Assembly (NCBI GenBank): GCA_902603055.1
Contig: CACKTD010000002.1
Span: 97,894 to 161,893, forward strand
From: Coxiellaceae bacterium
GTDB taxonomy: Bacteria; Pseudomonadota; Gammaproteobacteria; Comchoanobacterales; Comchoanobacteraceae
Length of the DNA stretch: 64,000 nt
Direction of reading: 5' to 3'
Part shown: positions 8,561-17,771 of the stretch, piece by piece
How positions within the stretch are numbered: the stretch's first letter is position 1
Layout: each line of letters starts with the position of its first letter
Position numbers and translations under genes: made by a program
The notes under the pieces: generated by a model
Told to the model about the DNA's origin: nothing
What the model saw: only the letters and a program-made list of their open reading frames with translations
Database searches by the model: none

Positions 8561-9541
8561 ATGTATCGTTATTTTCTATTCTTTTTGTTTATGTTTTCTA
8601 TATCATTTGCTAGTTCAATGGATATGATAAAATCCCGTGGGTATCTTAGATGTGGTGTGACTACTGGTTTACCAGGATTCTCATTTAAAGATGATCAAGG
8701 TAATTGGCATGGTTTTGATGTAGATATGTGTAAAGCACTGAGCTTTGTAATTTTTGGTGAGCCTGACAAAACAGAGTTTGTAACGCTAACAAACCAAATG
8801 GCCATTAGCGCTTTAAAGTCGCATCAAGTAGATATTCTTGCAAGGGTAACATCAATTAATTATTCAAGAGATAATATTAAAGGGTTGATTTTTGCAGCAA
8901 CAGACTATATTGACCAACAGGGATTTATGGTAAAATCCGGTAGTTTTAAGATGCCAAATGACCTCAATAATAAAACTATTTGTTTAGTGACAGGTTCAAC
9001 ATCTGAATCCAATATAGCCGACTATGCAAATAAACACTCTATTGACATAAAGACGTTAGTATTTGACCATGGTCAATTTGCATTGAGGGCCCTAGAGAGT
9101 GGTCGTTGTGATGTGTTGTCAACAGATCAATCAGCATTGCATATATTAAAGAAAAAGCTTACACATCAAGATGAATATACGATTTTAGACACGGGTATTT
9201 CAATTGAACCGTTGTCATTAATGATAAGAGATGATGACATATCATGGTTTAAGCTAGTAAGGTGGGTTGTATTTGCACTTATAAAGGCTGAGGAGATTGG
9301 GTTTTATAAAGAATATAAAGATACTTTAGTTCCACTTAGAAACAACCAAGAACGTATTTTACAACTCAAAAAGTATCGAAATGACTTTAGTAAAGTTAGC
9401 TGGGCTTACGATTTGATTTTATATATTGGTAATTATGGACAAATTTTTGAACGTAATTTAACTCGACCTTTTGATATCGAACGTGGGAAAAATGCATTAA
9501 TACGAGAGGGTGGTGTACTTTATTCTCCTGATTTTAATTGA
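8561..9541 (+). CDS. Amino-acid ABC transporter substrate-binding protein (AapJ-like, copy 1)
   Basis: Periplasmic binding protein of the polar amino-acid uptake family, cluster 3, resembling AapJ of the general L-amino-acid system. It has a cleavable signal peptide (FLFFLFMFSISFAS), then MIKSRGYLRCGV, the ligand-site region GFDVDMCKAL, and a C-terminal block (YGQIFERNL) shared with the second copy at 38866. 326 residues. It is divergent from the dehydrogenase gene and heads a locus with two permeases but no ATPase gene. Specificity cannot be read from sequence. Confidence 0.9.
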   Translation: MYRYFLFFLFMFSISFASSMDMIKSRGYLRCGVTTGLPGFSFKDDQGNWHGFDVDMCKALSFVIFGEPDKTEFVTLTNQMAISALKSHQVDILARVTSINYSRDNIKGLIFAATDYIDQQGFMVKSGSFKMPNDLNNKTICLVTGSTSESNIADYANKHSIDIKTLVFDHGQFALRALESGRCDVLSTDQSALHILKKKLTHQDEYTILDTGISIEPLSLMIRDDDISWFKLVRWVVFALIKAEEIGFYKEYKDTLVPLRNNQERILQLKKYRNDFSKVSWAYDLILYIGNYGQIFERNLTRPFDIERGKNALIREGGVLYSPDFN

Positions 9542-9585
9542 TTTTCACATTAATTGATTTAATATGTATATAAAAGAGGTAATCT

Positions 9586-10170
9586 ATGGCAATTGAGAAA
9601 ACTAAATATCTAGAAGGGTTCTTTGCTTCGCTTAAAAACGATTGTTCTAATTTACATGACATTGCGGATAAATATTATCAACAGCATGTTAAAGAATACA
9701 AAGAAGAGAATTTTGAGGAGCCTGTTAATAAACGAGAGTTTTTGCTTTATTTGAAAACTTGTTTAGAGCGTTTAAATGGTGAGATTTTAAAACCTATTAA
9801 TGAACGAGACTCGTTAAAATCGTCCTCAAACTATTTGGAAATAGCAATGGTTTCTGTACTAGAAATGCTTCCTTCAATGTATAATGCTACAACAAAGTTC
9901 ATTGACGATACTATTAATAAACATATCTTATATAAATATGCAATATATGTTGGTTTATTTGTATGTGTAATGCTTTTTCCAGTGTTGTTAATGCTTCCAA
10001 TAAAACTGATATTAGATAATTTAACAACCTTTATAATGCTCAGTGGATTTATAATTGTTTTAAATATGGCACGTGATTTCTACAAAGAACAAGTTGATAA
10101 TATGACAAGATCAGAAGCAGCCTCTCTAGAGGACCTTTGCTCAAAATTAACTGTTGCCCCGAGTAACTAG
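9586..10170 (+). CDS. Unknown two-span membrane protein inserted in the amino-acid transporter locus
   Basis: A 194-residue protein that I do not recognise. The first 110 residues are charged, probably helical and contain no obvious motif. Two hydrophobic spans follow at about 117-138 and 147-163, then a short charged tail. A GAGGTAA-like RBS precedes ATG 9586. It sits between the binding-protein gene and the first permease gene, in the same orientation; the complete aap operon at 38.9-42.7 kb has nothing at this place. It may belong to the transporter or be an insertion. Confidence 0.6.
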   Translation: MAIEKTKYLEGFFASLKNDCSNLHDIADKYYQQHVKEYKEENFEEPVNKREFLLYLKTCLERLNGEILKPINERDSLKSSSNYLEIAMVSVLEMLPSMYNATTKFIDDTINKHILYKYAIYVGLFVCVMLFPVLLMLPIKLILDNLTTFIMLSGFIIVLNMARDFYKEQVDNMTRSEAASLEDLCSKLTVAPSN

Positions 10171-10178
10171 CAGGTTCA

Positions 10179-11210
10179 ATTATAGGCTCTAAAAAATTAT
10201 TTACCGAAATTTTTTTCCTTTTATTATTCTTTAGTATTACCTATTTTTTGGTGAACAATTATATTGCTAATAGCACTTATACTCTAAGTTCATTTGATTT
10301 TAGTTTTCTAACAATGCCGATAAAATTGGTTTTAAGTTTTGGTTTTGGTGCTGGAAATACCAAATTATATATTTATGAAGTCTTAATATATGCATTCATA
10401 AATACATTGATAGTGAGTTGTATTTCGATATTATTTGCGACAATACTCGGATTTATAATTGGACTTATACCAATTTATGGAAAAAATATTCCTATTTCTA
10501 GGTTTCCAAGTATGTATGTTAGTTTATTTAGAAACATACCACTCTATGTTCAAATACTTATCTGGTATTTTGGAGTTTTTTTTCAGTTACCAGATCAACC
10601 CATTAGCTTTGGTTTTTTGGCTATTGATGTTAAGGGATTGTATATTTTCCCAATTAATTTTACATATTGGACTATTTTTGCATTTATTCCGTTGTTAATG
10701 TGGAAAAGAAGTAACTGGTTCATCATTCTTTTTTTATTTCTTTTTTTAGCATCATTGGATGCGAGTACATTGAAAAGTTTTAATGTTGTGAATGAAACTT
10801 ATTTTTATGTTCCTTCTGAATTTATTGCGCTTAGCATTGCATTATCAATTTTTTCAAGCGCATATATTGTTGAAATCATATCATTTGGACTTAAGACGAT
10901 TCCAAGTGGACAATTTGAAGCAGCTCAAAGTCTTGGTTTATCGTTTTATACGATGATTAAGGCGGTTCTGTTACCACAATTAATCCCCAAAATAAAACCA
11001 TTATTAACCATCCAATATGTTAATATTTTTAAAAATTCTTCTTTAGGAGCATTAATTGGTTTTCCAGAATTAATGGGTTTATTTAGCGGAACTATATTAA
11101 ATTACACGAATCAAAATTTTGAAGTCATGATAGTGACATTGCTATGTTACTTCGTAATTTGCCAATTAACCTTATTTGTCTTTAATGCAAGTTATGATAA
11201 GACGACATAA
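10179..11210 (+). CDS. Amino-acid ABC transporter permease (AapQ-like, copy 1), apparent non-canonical start
   Basis: Inner-membrane permease of the HisM/AapQ family, with the EAA loop in GQFEAAQSLGLSFYTM and NSSLGALIGFPE near the C-terminus. The first standard start codon is TTG 10248, but the frame stays open upstream to 10167 and encodes a hydrophobic segment (LFTEIFFLLLFFSITYFLV) that matches the first membrane span of the intact paralogue at 39873. That span would be lost from TTG 10248. I therefore place the start near ATT 10179 or ATA 10182, a few nt after GCAGG. The exact start is uncertain; the permease call is not. Confidence 0.85.
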   Translation: MIGSKKLFTEIFFLLLFFSITYFLVNNYIANSTYTLSSFDFSFLTMPIKLVLSFGFGAGNTKLYIYEVLIYAFINTLIVSCISILFATILGFIIGLIPIYGKNIPISRFPSMYVSLFRNIPLYVQILIWYFGVFFQLPDQPISFGFLAIDVKGLYIFPINFTYWTIFAFIPLLMWKRSNWFIILFLFLFLASLDASTLKSFNVVNETYFYVPSEFIALSIALSIFSSAYIVEIISFGLKTIPSGQFEAAQSLGLSFYTMIKAVLLPQLIPKIKPLLTIQYVNIFKNSSLGALIGFPELMGLFSGTILNYTNQNFEVMIVTLLCYFVICQLTLFVFNASYDKTT

Positions 11211-12090
11211 TTATATAAATATAATTATCATTATAGGGTTGCTAGCATTCTTTTATGTTCAAATTGGGCTTACTACACTATCACATATGTTATTTGGTTA
11301 TGAGCCTGTATGGCTCTTAATTCTACCAATATTATTATGTTATGTACTTATTTTTTTCCTGTTTAGATCTGGTTTTTATCTGTTAAGCATTTTTATTTGG
11401 AGTATGAGTTTGTTGTTTTTTCAAATCCTCATAGGTTTAAGTGCTCCTAGTGGTTTTATTTTGAATATCATTATGGCAGTTAACTCCATACCTGTCGCAT
11501 TTTTAATAGGTTTATTTCTCGCACTAGGTGAGCAAAATAGTTTTTCTTTAGTTTTATCTTCATTCTGTCGCTGTTTTGTTTATTTTGTTCAAGGCATTCC
11601 TTTTTTAGGTATCATCTTTTTCATTTTAACTGTAGGCGTTAATATGCTACCTATGAATTGGCATATTAATCCATATAATATCGCTGGTAACGCTTTGAGT
11701 GTATTCGCAGGAGTCTATTTATCAAGTGTCTTTATAGCTGGTTTTAATAGTATGCCAAACGCTTTTCAAGAGTCTGGTTATTCTCTAGGTCTAAGTAAGC
11801 GTCAAGTATTGCTAAATATTACGTTACCATGGTTAATTGAGGTAACAATGCCAGCTGCCCTCAATGTGTATGTTGGGCTTTTCAAGGAGACCAGTCTGCT
11901 CATTGTATTTGGTTTGTATGATATGATTCATATCACTGAAAACCATATAAATATTTCAGGTGTCAATTTAATTAATCCATTAGTGTATTACTTTTTTTGT
12001 GGGCTTTGTTACTGGTTGGGTTGTCGTTGTTTAACTTATTTTGGTCATCGTAGATATAATAATCATACTACAAATGAATATATTTCTTGA
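11194..12090 (+). CDS. Amino-acid ABC transporter permease (AapM-like, copy 1)
   Basis: Second permease of the locus, homologous to AapM. It has multiple membrane spans and the ATPase-contact EAA loop in NAFQESGYSLGLSKRQ; KETSLLIVFGLYDM near the C-terminus matches the family. The start overlaps the previous permease gene: ATG 11194 gives a short N-terminus like that of the second copy, with ATG 11185 and TTG 11176 as alternatives. It ends inside the 3' end of the convergent gene. No ATP-binding gene follows, so the ATPase must be supplied from elsewhere. Confidence 0.87.
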   Translation: MIRRHNYINIIIIIGLLAFFYVQIGLTTLSHMLFGYEPVWLLILPILLCYVLIFFLFRSGFYLLSIFIWSMSLLFFQILIGLSAPSGFILNIIMAVNSIPVAFLIGLFLALGEQNSFSLVLSSFCRCFVYFVQGIPFLGIIFFILTVGVNMLPMNWHINPYNIAGNALSVFAGVYLSSVFIAGFNSMPNAFQESGYSLGLSKRQVLLNITLPWLIEVTMPAALNVYVGLFKETSLLIVFGLYDMIHITENHINISGVNLINPLVYYFFCGLCYWLGCRCLTYFGHRRYNNHTTNEYIS

Positions 12091-12746
12091 GATAAGTTTG
12101 GTGTAAAACGATTTTCAAAAAATAACCCCCATTCTTTTCGAGCACTTAAAAGAGAATTGCATTTAGCATCATAGATCGTTTTTGTTTCTAGGGATTCAAA
12201 TTTAATTCTATCGATATCATATTGGGATATTGGAATATTGTAAATTAGAATAATGACAATAAACCAATGTATTCTATTTTTTGATAAATCATAAATCATG
12301 GGCATAATCATTTCATAATTACGCTTGCTGAAATCACTAATCAGCTTCTTTTTAAGATTAGGAAATAATTGATATGTAAAAAATCCTACATTTGGGTCGA
12401 GGTCATTTGAAATTTGTAAATCTATATTTACTAAATCAACTGGAGGCTGTGGGTTCTTGAATAAAGACCATAATGCCTGTTTTTCTTTTACCTTTGATAA
12501 CAAAGATGCTGAATTAAAATGACGGACTAGAGAATGAACTTTTTTCTCAGAAAGCAACTCAATTAAAAGATATAAATGATGAGAGTGTAAGGTCTGAAAC
12601 AATTGTTTAATATTAATTTCTTTTCCGTTCTTAACAATTTCATATAATGCTCCAACATCGATCGAAAATAAAACTTTATATGTTTCTTGGCTTGGCTTAC
12701 TTAAGAAAACACTCTGAATTTTTTTTAATGTAGAATCATTCATCAT
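12063..12746 (-). CDS. Hypothetical cytoplasmic protein
   Basis: A 227-residue protein of unknown function with no signal peptide and one hydrophobic stretch (IHWFIVIILIYNIP) that may be buried rather than membrane-spanning. The N-terminal half contains short helical, Leu/His-rich segments (LFQTLHSHHLYLLIELL) that suggest a helical-repeat fold, but I see no clear repeat consensus. GGAGAGG precedes the ATG ATG start. Its 3' end overlaps the convergent permease gene by 28 nt. It is separated from rmuC, which reads in the same direction, by 77 nt. Confidence 0.65.
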   Translation of the reverse strand: MMNDSTLKKIQSVFLSKPSQETYKVLFSIDVGALYEIVKNGKEINIKQLFQTLHSHHLYLLIELLSEKKVHSLVRHFNSASLLSKVKEKQALWSLFKNPQPPVDLVNIDLQISNDLDPNVGFFTYQLFPNLKKKLISDFSKRNYEMIMPMIYDLSKNRIHWFIVIILIYNIPISQYDIDRIKFESLETKTIYDAKCNSLLSARKEWGLFFENRFTPNLSQEIYSFVV

Positions 12747-12823
12747 ACCTCTCCGAAATGATGTTCTTTTATATAATAATTATTATTTATAAAAAATCAA
12801 TTAATAATATAATTAATTAATCA

Positions 12824-13891
12824 TTATTCTTCGATATGAAATTCTACTTTTTCAATTTTTTCAAATTGTTTGGTGATTTTAGTTGATGATTTATGGACTA
12901 GATCAATATCTTGGTGGGCTTGATTTACATGGCGAGCCAAGTCATCCATTCGTTTTTGAAAGCGTCCAAAATCTGTTGCAAGAAGCTGTAAATGCTTTTG
13001 AATGACATGAACTTGTTTACGGGTAGCAAAATCTTTTATGACTGCATGTGCAGTAGTTAGAATTGCCATTAAAGTCGCGGGTGATGCAATCCACACCCTA
13101 GTTTGGTGTGAAAACTCAACAAGTTCAGGAAACTCATTATGAATGGTTGAGAATATTGACTCAGCAGGTATGAACATGATAGCTGAATCAGCTGTAAACG
13201 AGGGGATGATATACTTTGTTTGGATGTCTTTAATATGTCCCTTGATATCCTGAATTATGAGTGATCGCAAATGTTTATTCTCATTGGGATTTTTTAAATA
13301 TGCTTTAAAGTTATTAAGAGGGAATTTTGAATCAATGGCAAGTTTTCCAGTTGGTTCTGGTAATAGTAACAAGCAATCAACACGTTTCTTATTAGGTAAC
13401 TCAGCTTGCCATGCATAATGGCTTTCTGGGATGAGGTTTTTAAGTAACTGTTGAAGCTGAACTTCACCAAAAGCACCCCGTGCACTTTTGTCATTTAGTA
13501 TATCCTTTAATCCAATGATATCAGTAGATATTTCACGAATCCTTTTTTGAGCTGTATCAATTTCTGCTAATCTTTTTATAACATCATTAACTATCTCAGT
13601 TGTTTTTGAGAAGCCTTCACCAACTTTACGATCAACGTTACCTGAAATTTGTTTCAAGTGTTGGTCGGTAAATTGCATTAATGTTTTGAATTGCTCTGTG
13701 AAAAAATGAGTTTGCTGTCTTAAGGCCCCGTCTACTTGTTGCTTCATATCCGTAATGTGTGTTTTAATCATCCCATCAATAGTGTCTTTAATGTTATGAG
13801 TTAGTTGTAAATCTTGATGCTTTTTATTTGTTATAAGGAATATAAATGAGGCTAATACGAGTGCATTAAGTATAAGAATAGCTATTAACAT
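12824..13891 (-). CDS. rmuC: DNA recombination protein RmuC
   Basis: RmuC-family protein with a PD-(D/E)XK-like nuclease core; in E. coli it limits DNA inversions at short repeats. Here are an N-terminal membrane anchor (LIAILILNALVLASFIFLI), a coiled-coil region to about residue 130, and the conserved core with RGAFGEVQLQQLL, KKRVDCLLLLPE and LAIDSKFPL. It is 355 residues, shorter than the E. coli protein (about 475), mostly through a shorter coiled coil and C-terminus. Divergent from the rhodanese gene. Confidence 0.93.
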   Translation of the reverse strand: MLIAILILNALVLASFIFLITNKKHQDLQLTHNIKDTIDGMIKTHITDMKQQVDGALRQQTHFFTEQFKTLMQFTDQHLKQISGNVDRKVGEGFSKTTEIVNDVIKRLAEIDTAQKRIREISTDIIGLKDILNDKSARGAFGEVQLQQLLKNLIPESHYAWQAELPNKKRVDCLLLLPEPTGKLAIDSKFPLNNFKAYLKNPNENKHLRSLIIQDIKGHIKDIQTKYIIPSFTADSAIMFIPAESIFSTIHNEFPELVEFSHQTRVWIASPATLMAILTTAHAVIKDFATRKQVHVIQKHLQLLATDFGRFQKRMDDLARHVNQAHQDIDLVHKSSTKITKQFEKIEKVEFHIEE

Positions 13892-13976
13892 GATATCTAG
13901 TTAAACATGTATAATGACAAAAGAAAAGATAAAAAATATTTTCATTTAATGTGATATTAGCGTACTATAAGACACT

Positions 13977-14360
13977 ATGGATTACGTAGGAGTATTGTAT
14001 CAAAACTGGTGGTTAATACTGTTGATATTGATTATTGTCATCAGTATAGCTTATATGGAGTTTATTGATCTCCAGGAAAAATCGAAAGGTCTCGATTGTC
14101 AAGATACTGTAATTAAGATTAATAATCAAAACTTCATATTGAGTGATGTTCGCTCCAAAAAAGAATTTGATCAAAATCATATTTTAGGTGCAAGGCTATT
14201 TGATGCCAAGAAGAGTAAGATAAATGAAAAAACCATTCTTTACTGTGATGATGGTAGCCAGTCTAAAGAACTTGCAAAGAAATTTAACGTATTTTACTTA
14301 GAAGGAGGCTTAAAAGCCTGGGTGCAAAGTGATATGCCTGTAGAGGAGAAGAAAACATGA
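13977..14360 (+). CDS. Membrane-anchored rhodanese-like protein (YibN type)
   Basis: One N-terminal membrane span (WWLILLILIIVISIAYM) followed by a single rhodanese domain of about 90 residues. Conserved rhodanese pieces are LSDVRSKKEFDQNHILGA and the active-site Cys in ILYCDDGSQS, followed by FYLEGGLKAWV. 127 residues. The family transfers sulfane sulfur or senses redox state; the substrate is unknown. It is first in a cluster with grxC and secB, the order seen in many gammaproteobacteria (yibN-grxC-secB), and overlaps grxC by 4 nt. Confidence 0.9.
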   Translation: MDYVGVLYQNWWLILLILIIVISIAYMEFIDLQEKSKGLDCQDTVIKINNQNFILSDVRSKKEFDQNHILGARLFDAKKSKINEKTILYCDDGSQSKELAKKFNVFYLEGGLKAWVQSDMPVEEKKT

Positions 14361-14617
14361 TAGAAATTTATTCGAAAGACTATTGTCCATATTGTGACAG
14401 AGCAAAACAGTTGCTCAAAAATAAAGGTTATGACTTTGTTGAATATTATGCGGATCAGGATCCAGATCGATTAAAGGAAATGCTTAGTCGTTGTAATGTA
14501 CGCTCATTTCCACAAATTTTTATAAATGACCATCATGTTGGCGGTTTTGATGATTTATATCAACTGGATCAAGAAAATAAGTTGGATCCACTAGTTAAAG
14601 GAGAAAAAAATGACTGA
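14357..14617 (+). CDS. grxC: Glutaredoxin 3
   Basis: Small dithiol glutaredoxin, 86 residues. The active site CPYC is at residues 9-12 in YSKDYCPYCDRAKQLL, and the glutathione-binding SFPQIFINDHHVGGFDDL matches the TVPQIFI/GG-DD pattern; the usual Thr before the cis-Pro region is replaced by Phe. Reduces protein and glutathione mixed disulfides in the cytoplasm. It overlaps the rhodanese gene by 4 nt and the secB start by 8 nt. Confidence 0.95.
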   Translation: MIEIYSKDYCPYCDRAKQLLKNKGYDFVEYYADQDPDRLKEMLSRCNVRSFPQIFINDHHVGGFDDLYQLDQENKLDPLVKGEKND

Positions 14618-15068
14618 TAAAAAACAAACACCGGAAGAGCCAAAGCAACAGTTCGGTATACAACAGATTTATGTGAAGGACCTTTCCTATGAAGCAACTT
14701 GTCCAATGCATGAGTTGAAAAAGGAATGGAAGCCTGAACTATCATATAAACTCGATGTGAAAAATAGACATGTTGAAGATAATTACTATGAAGTTACTTT
14801 GATATCTAATGCCGTTGTTACTCTTGAAAAAGACACGGTCTTCATTGTTGAGCTACAACATTGTGGTTTATTTTATATGCTAGGTTTTTCAGATGATCAG
14901 AAAGACCAACTATTTAATGCAATTTGCCCGAATATTCTTTATCCATATTCACGAGAAGTAATTTCTGAATGTGTTACCAAAGGTGGTTTTCCTGCATTAC
15001 ACATATCACCAATTGATTTTGATATGCGATATCGTGATATAAAAGCTCAAAGAGAATCGGCCAATTAA
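14610..15068 (+). CDS. secB: Protein-export chaperone SecB
   Basis: Cytosolic homotetrameric chaperone that keeps precursor proteins unfolded for SecA/SecYEG. 152 residues, the normal length. Recognisable blocks are FGIQQIYVKDLSYE near the N-terminus and the C-terminal SecA-contacting region LFNAICPNILYPYSRE, followed by GGFPALHISPIDFD. An AAGGAG ribosome-binding site lies inside the end of grxC. The stop and the msbA start share one base. Confidence 0.97.
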   Translation: MTDKKQTPEEPKQQFGIQQIYVKDLSYEATCPMHELKKEWKPELSYKLDVKNRHVEDNYYEVTLISNAVVTLEKDTVFIVELQHCGLFYMLGFSDDQKDQLFNAICPNILYPYSREVISECVTKGGFPALHISPIDFDMRYRDIKAQRESAN

Positions 15069-16771
15069 TGAACCCATTGGTAAGGCTATGGCCTTTCTCA
15101 AAACCATTCATGTATCTATTTGTGATTGCGCTTGTTACAAGCATTTTCACAGGTATTATTGATGCTGCATTTCTTGGTTTAATTAAAATATGTGTAGACA
15201 AGACATATAAAGCTTTTAATTGGCATTATCTGACCATTATCGGCTTGTTAGTGGGTGCACTTGTAACTCGCAGCTTATTCAATGTTATTTCTGAAATTTG
15301 TTTATTTAGGTTTGATCGTAATATAGTTAAAGAATTGCGAATGAAGTTATATTCGCAATTGTTAAACGTCCCAATCAATGAAGCTGAAAAACATTCAACT
15401 GGTGAGTTAGCAACTAAACTGATTTACCAAACAGAACAGCTTGGTACAGGTTTTCTATCCATTCTTCAGTCTGTGCTCCAAGAAGGTATCATTGTTATCT
15501 CCATAACCACCTTTTTATTGTATAACAATTGGAAAATGACATTAGCATTGATGGTTACGTTTCCATTAATTGGTATATTCATCAAATATGCAGCTGAGTA
15601 TATGAAAAAATACCAGTATATGATGCAAAATAGTTTAGAATCAATTGCTCACTTTGTAGACGAAACTAGGGTAGCTATTAAAACAATTAGTATGCAAAAT
15701 GTTCAAAGTAAATTAAAGTCTATATATGATTCAATGGTCATTGATAATACAGAACATCAATGCAAGATTAATCGAGCTTCAACATTATCATCAGCTTGCT
15801 CTCATTTTATGATTTCATTGCCAATTGTATTTTTAGTATGGGTTATGTTGGCATTTCCAAAATATATTACACAAGGTGATGTTGCGGCAATCATCATTGG
15901 TATGACACGTATTTATCAACCTATAAAAAAAATAAGCCGTATTAATGTTGATTTACAGTCTGCTATTGTAGCAGGGGAGTCCTTATTTCAATGGTTAGAT
16001 ATAACTACAGAACGCTTGTCGGGAGATAAGGTTGATTTTACTTCAGCTCCAGCTATAAAGGTTGAAAATCTTGAAGTTATACGTGGTAAGAATCATGTAA
16101 TTAAAGATGTTTCACTTAAGATTGACCCGGGTCAGATCATAGCGTTTGCTGGTGAATCAGGTTCAGGTAAATCATCATTAATGCATGCCATTGCTGGATT
16201 AATTACTCCCGCAAGTGGCAAAGTATTCATTAATTCTCAATCCCTAGATAATATGAGTCTTAAAAGTTGGCGTAATCAAATTGGATATGTCGATCAATCA
16301 TTACCCATCTTTAAATTTAGTATCGCTGAAAATATTGCCTTTTTTGATGAAATTGATTACGAGCGTATAGCTAAAGCAGCTTATATTGCATGTTTAGACA
16401 ATAATGATTTTGAAAATGGATTTAACCATATTGTAGATTATGGTGGTCAGAATTTGTCCAATGGCCAAAAGCAACGTATTGTATTAGCACGCTCTATTTA
16501 TCATGCTAAAAATATTTTGATTATTGATGAAGCTACATCTGCCTTGGATCAGGAAACTGAGTCTAAAGTTTACCGAAGAATTAAAGAATGTTTGCCCGAT
16601 ATGACAATTATTCTTGCATCACATCGACCAGCAGGTCTGAATTTTGCAAATAAAATTTTTGTATTATCTGATGGTAAGCTCGTTGAACAAGGGCAATATT
16701 CTCAACTTATTCAACAGAATAAACATTTTGCCCAGATTATGGAAAGTAAAACAGATGCGACGGTTGCTTGA
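15068..16771 (+). CDS. msbA: Lipid A export ABC transporter MsbA
   Basis: Half-transporter with six membrane spans in the first 300 residues and a C-terminal ATPase domain. Walker A is GESGSGKSS, the signature reads LSNGQKQR (Asn in place of the usual Gly), and Walker B is ILIIDEATSALD, with the switch His in SHRPAG. 567 residues, close to E. coli MsbA (582). MsbA flips lipid A-core across the inner membrane. The lpxK gene directly overlaps its end, the usual msbA-lpxK arrangement, which supports MsbA over other exporters. Confidence 0.93.
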   Translation: MNPLVRLWPFSKPFMYLFVIALVTSIFTGIIDAAFLGLIKICVDKTYKAFNWHYLTIIGLLVGALVTRSLFNVISEICLFRFDRNIVKELRMKLYSQLLNVPINEAEKHSTGELATKLIYQTEQLGTGFLSILQSVLQEGIIVISITTFLLYNNWKMTLALMVTFPLIGIFIKYAAEYMKKYQYMMQNSLESIAHFVDETRVAIKTISMQNVQSKLKSIYDSMVIDNTEHQCKINRASTLSSACSHFMISLPIVFLVWVMLAFPKYITQGDVAAIIIGMTRIYQPIKKISRINVDLQSAIVAGESLFQWLDITTERLSGDKVDFTSAPAIKVENLEVIRGKNHVIKDVSLKIDPGQIIAFAGESGSGKSSLMHAIAGLITPASGKVFINSQSLDNMSLKSWRNQIGYVDQSLPIFKFSIAENIAFFDEIDYERIAKAAYIACLDNNDFENGFNHIVDYGGQNLSNGQKQRIVLARSIYHAKNILIIDEATSALDQETESKVYRRIKECLPDMTIILASHRPAGLNFANKIFVLSDGKLVEQGQYSQLIQQNKHFAQIMESKTDATVA

Positions 16772-17771
16772 GCGTTTTTTAAATAAACAATGGTATCATC
16801 AAGGTAAACTAATCTACGCTTTAGCACCATTACAAATGTTGTATCGTTTTATTTCAAATGCAGGCTATATTAGACCTTCTAGACGCCTCCATAAACCTAT
16901 TTGGGTGGTAGGCAACTTAACGGTTGGAGGAGCAGGAAAAACTCCTTTCGTGATTTGGTTAGTAAAGAATCTTATGAAAAAAGGGTTGCGGGTTTTAGTG
17001 GTTGTAAAGCCTTATCGCTGTAAATTAGCGGTTTCCTGTCATGAGGTAGGACTTGAGGATGATCCCAAAATTTACGGTGATGAAGCCGTACTCATCAAAA
17101 AAGAGACTTTGGCAAAAGTAGTATCCACTCGATCCAGATCAATCGCCATAAAGAATTTTAGTAATACAGCTGATGTTGTTGTTGTAGATGATGGCCTTCA
17201 AGATGTATCCATTCATAGATCGAGTAATATTTGTATTGTTGACCAAGTAAGAATGTTTGGCAATAAACAGTTACTTCCAGTTGGTCCATTACGATCTAGT
17301 TTGAAAATGTTGGATAATACTGATTTTATGGTGTTACGTGGGCACAGCGATTCGTTGCCAGCATATACATTGGAGATAAAGGAATTTTTTGATTTGAAGG
17401 ACGCAAATGCAACCTTTAAGAAGTTGCCAAAAAGTCAAAACATAATAGCTGCGTGTGCTATTGGTGATCCTAATCGGTTCTTTAATTCATTAAAGCATTT
17501 TAATGTAGCTTTTGAAGAGTTGGTCATGCCTGACCACCATCATTGGTCTTATGATGACTTTAGGTTTTATGACAAATCTTTTACAGTCATTGTCACTGAA
17601 AAAGATGCCGTAAAATTGAACTTTGAGATCAATTGTAATGTACTAGTCGCAAAAACAGAATTGAAAAAGAACGAATATATGGATACTGTTTTTATTAAAT
17701 TATTGAAGCAACTAGAATTTGATGATACGATCAATGATTATAACGATCGGAGAGATGGCCGAGTGGCTTAA
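16755..17771 (+). CDS. lpxK: Tetraacyldisaccharide 4'-kinase LpxK
   Basis: Inner-membrane kinase that adds the 4'-phosphate to the lipid A precursor. The P-loop is GNLTVGGAGKTP near residues 54-65, and other family marks are DDGLQDVSIHR and the late PDHHHWSYDD and VTEKDAVKL. ATG 16755 lies inside the end of msbA and is the natural start; the frame continues upstream only through msbA. About 338 residues. The last 23 nt, including the TAA stop at 17769-17771, lie inside the tRNA-Ser gene, so the final seven residues are specified by tRNA sequence. Confidence 0.94.
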   Translation: MRRLLERFLNKQWYHQGKLIYALAPLQMLYRFISNAGYIRPSRRLHKPIWVVGNLTVGGAGKTPFVIWLVKNLMKKGLRVLVVVKPYRCKLAVSCHEVGLEDDPKIYGDEAVLIKKETLAKVVSTRSRSIAIKNFSNTADVVVVDDGLQDVSIHRSSNICIVDQVRMFGNKQLLPVGPLRSSLKMLDNTDFMVLRGHSDSLPAYTLEIKEFFDLKDANATFKKLPKSQNIIAACAIGDPNRFFNSLKHFNVAFEELVMPDHHHWSYDDFRFYDKSFTVIVTEKDAVKLNFEINCNVLVAKTELKKNEYMDTVFIKLLKQLEFDDTINDYNDRRDGRVA

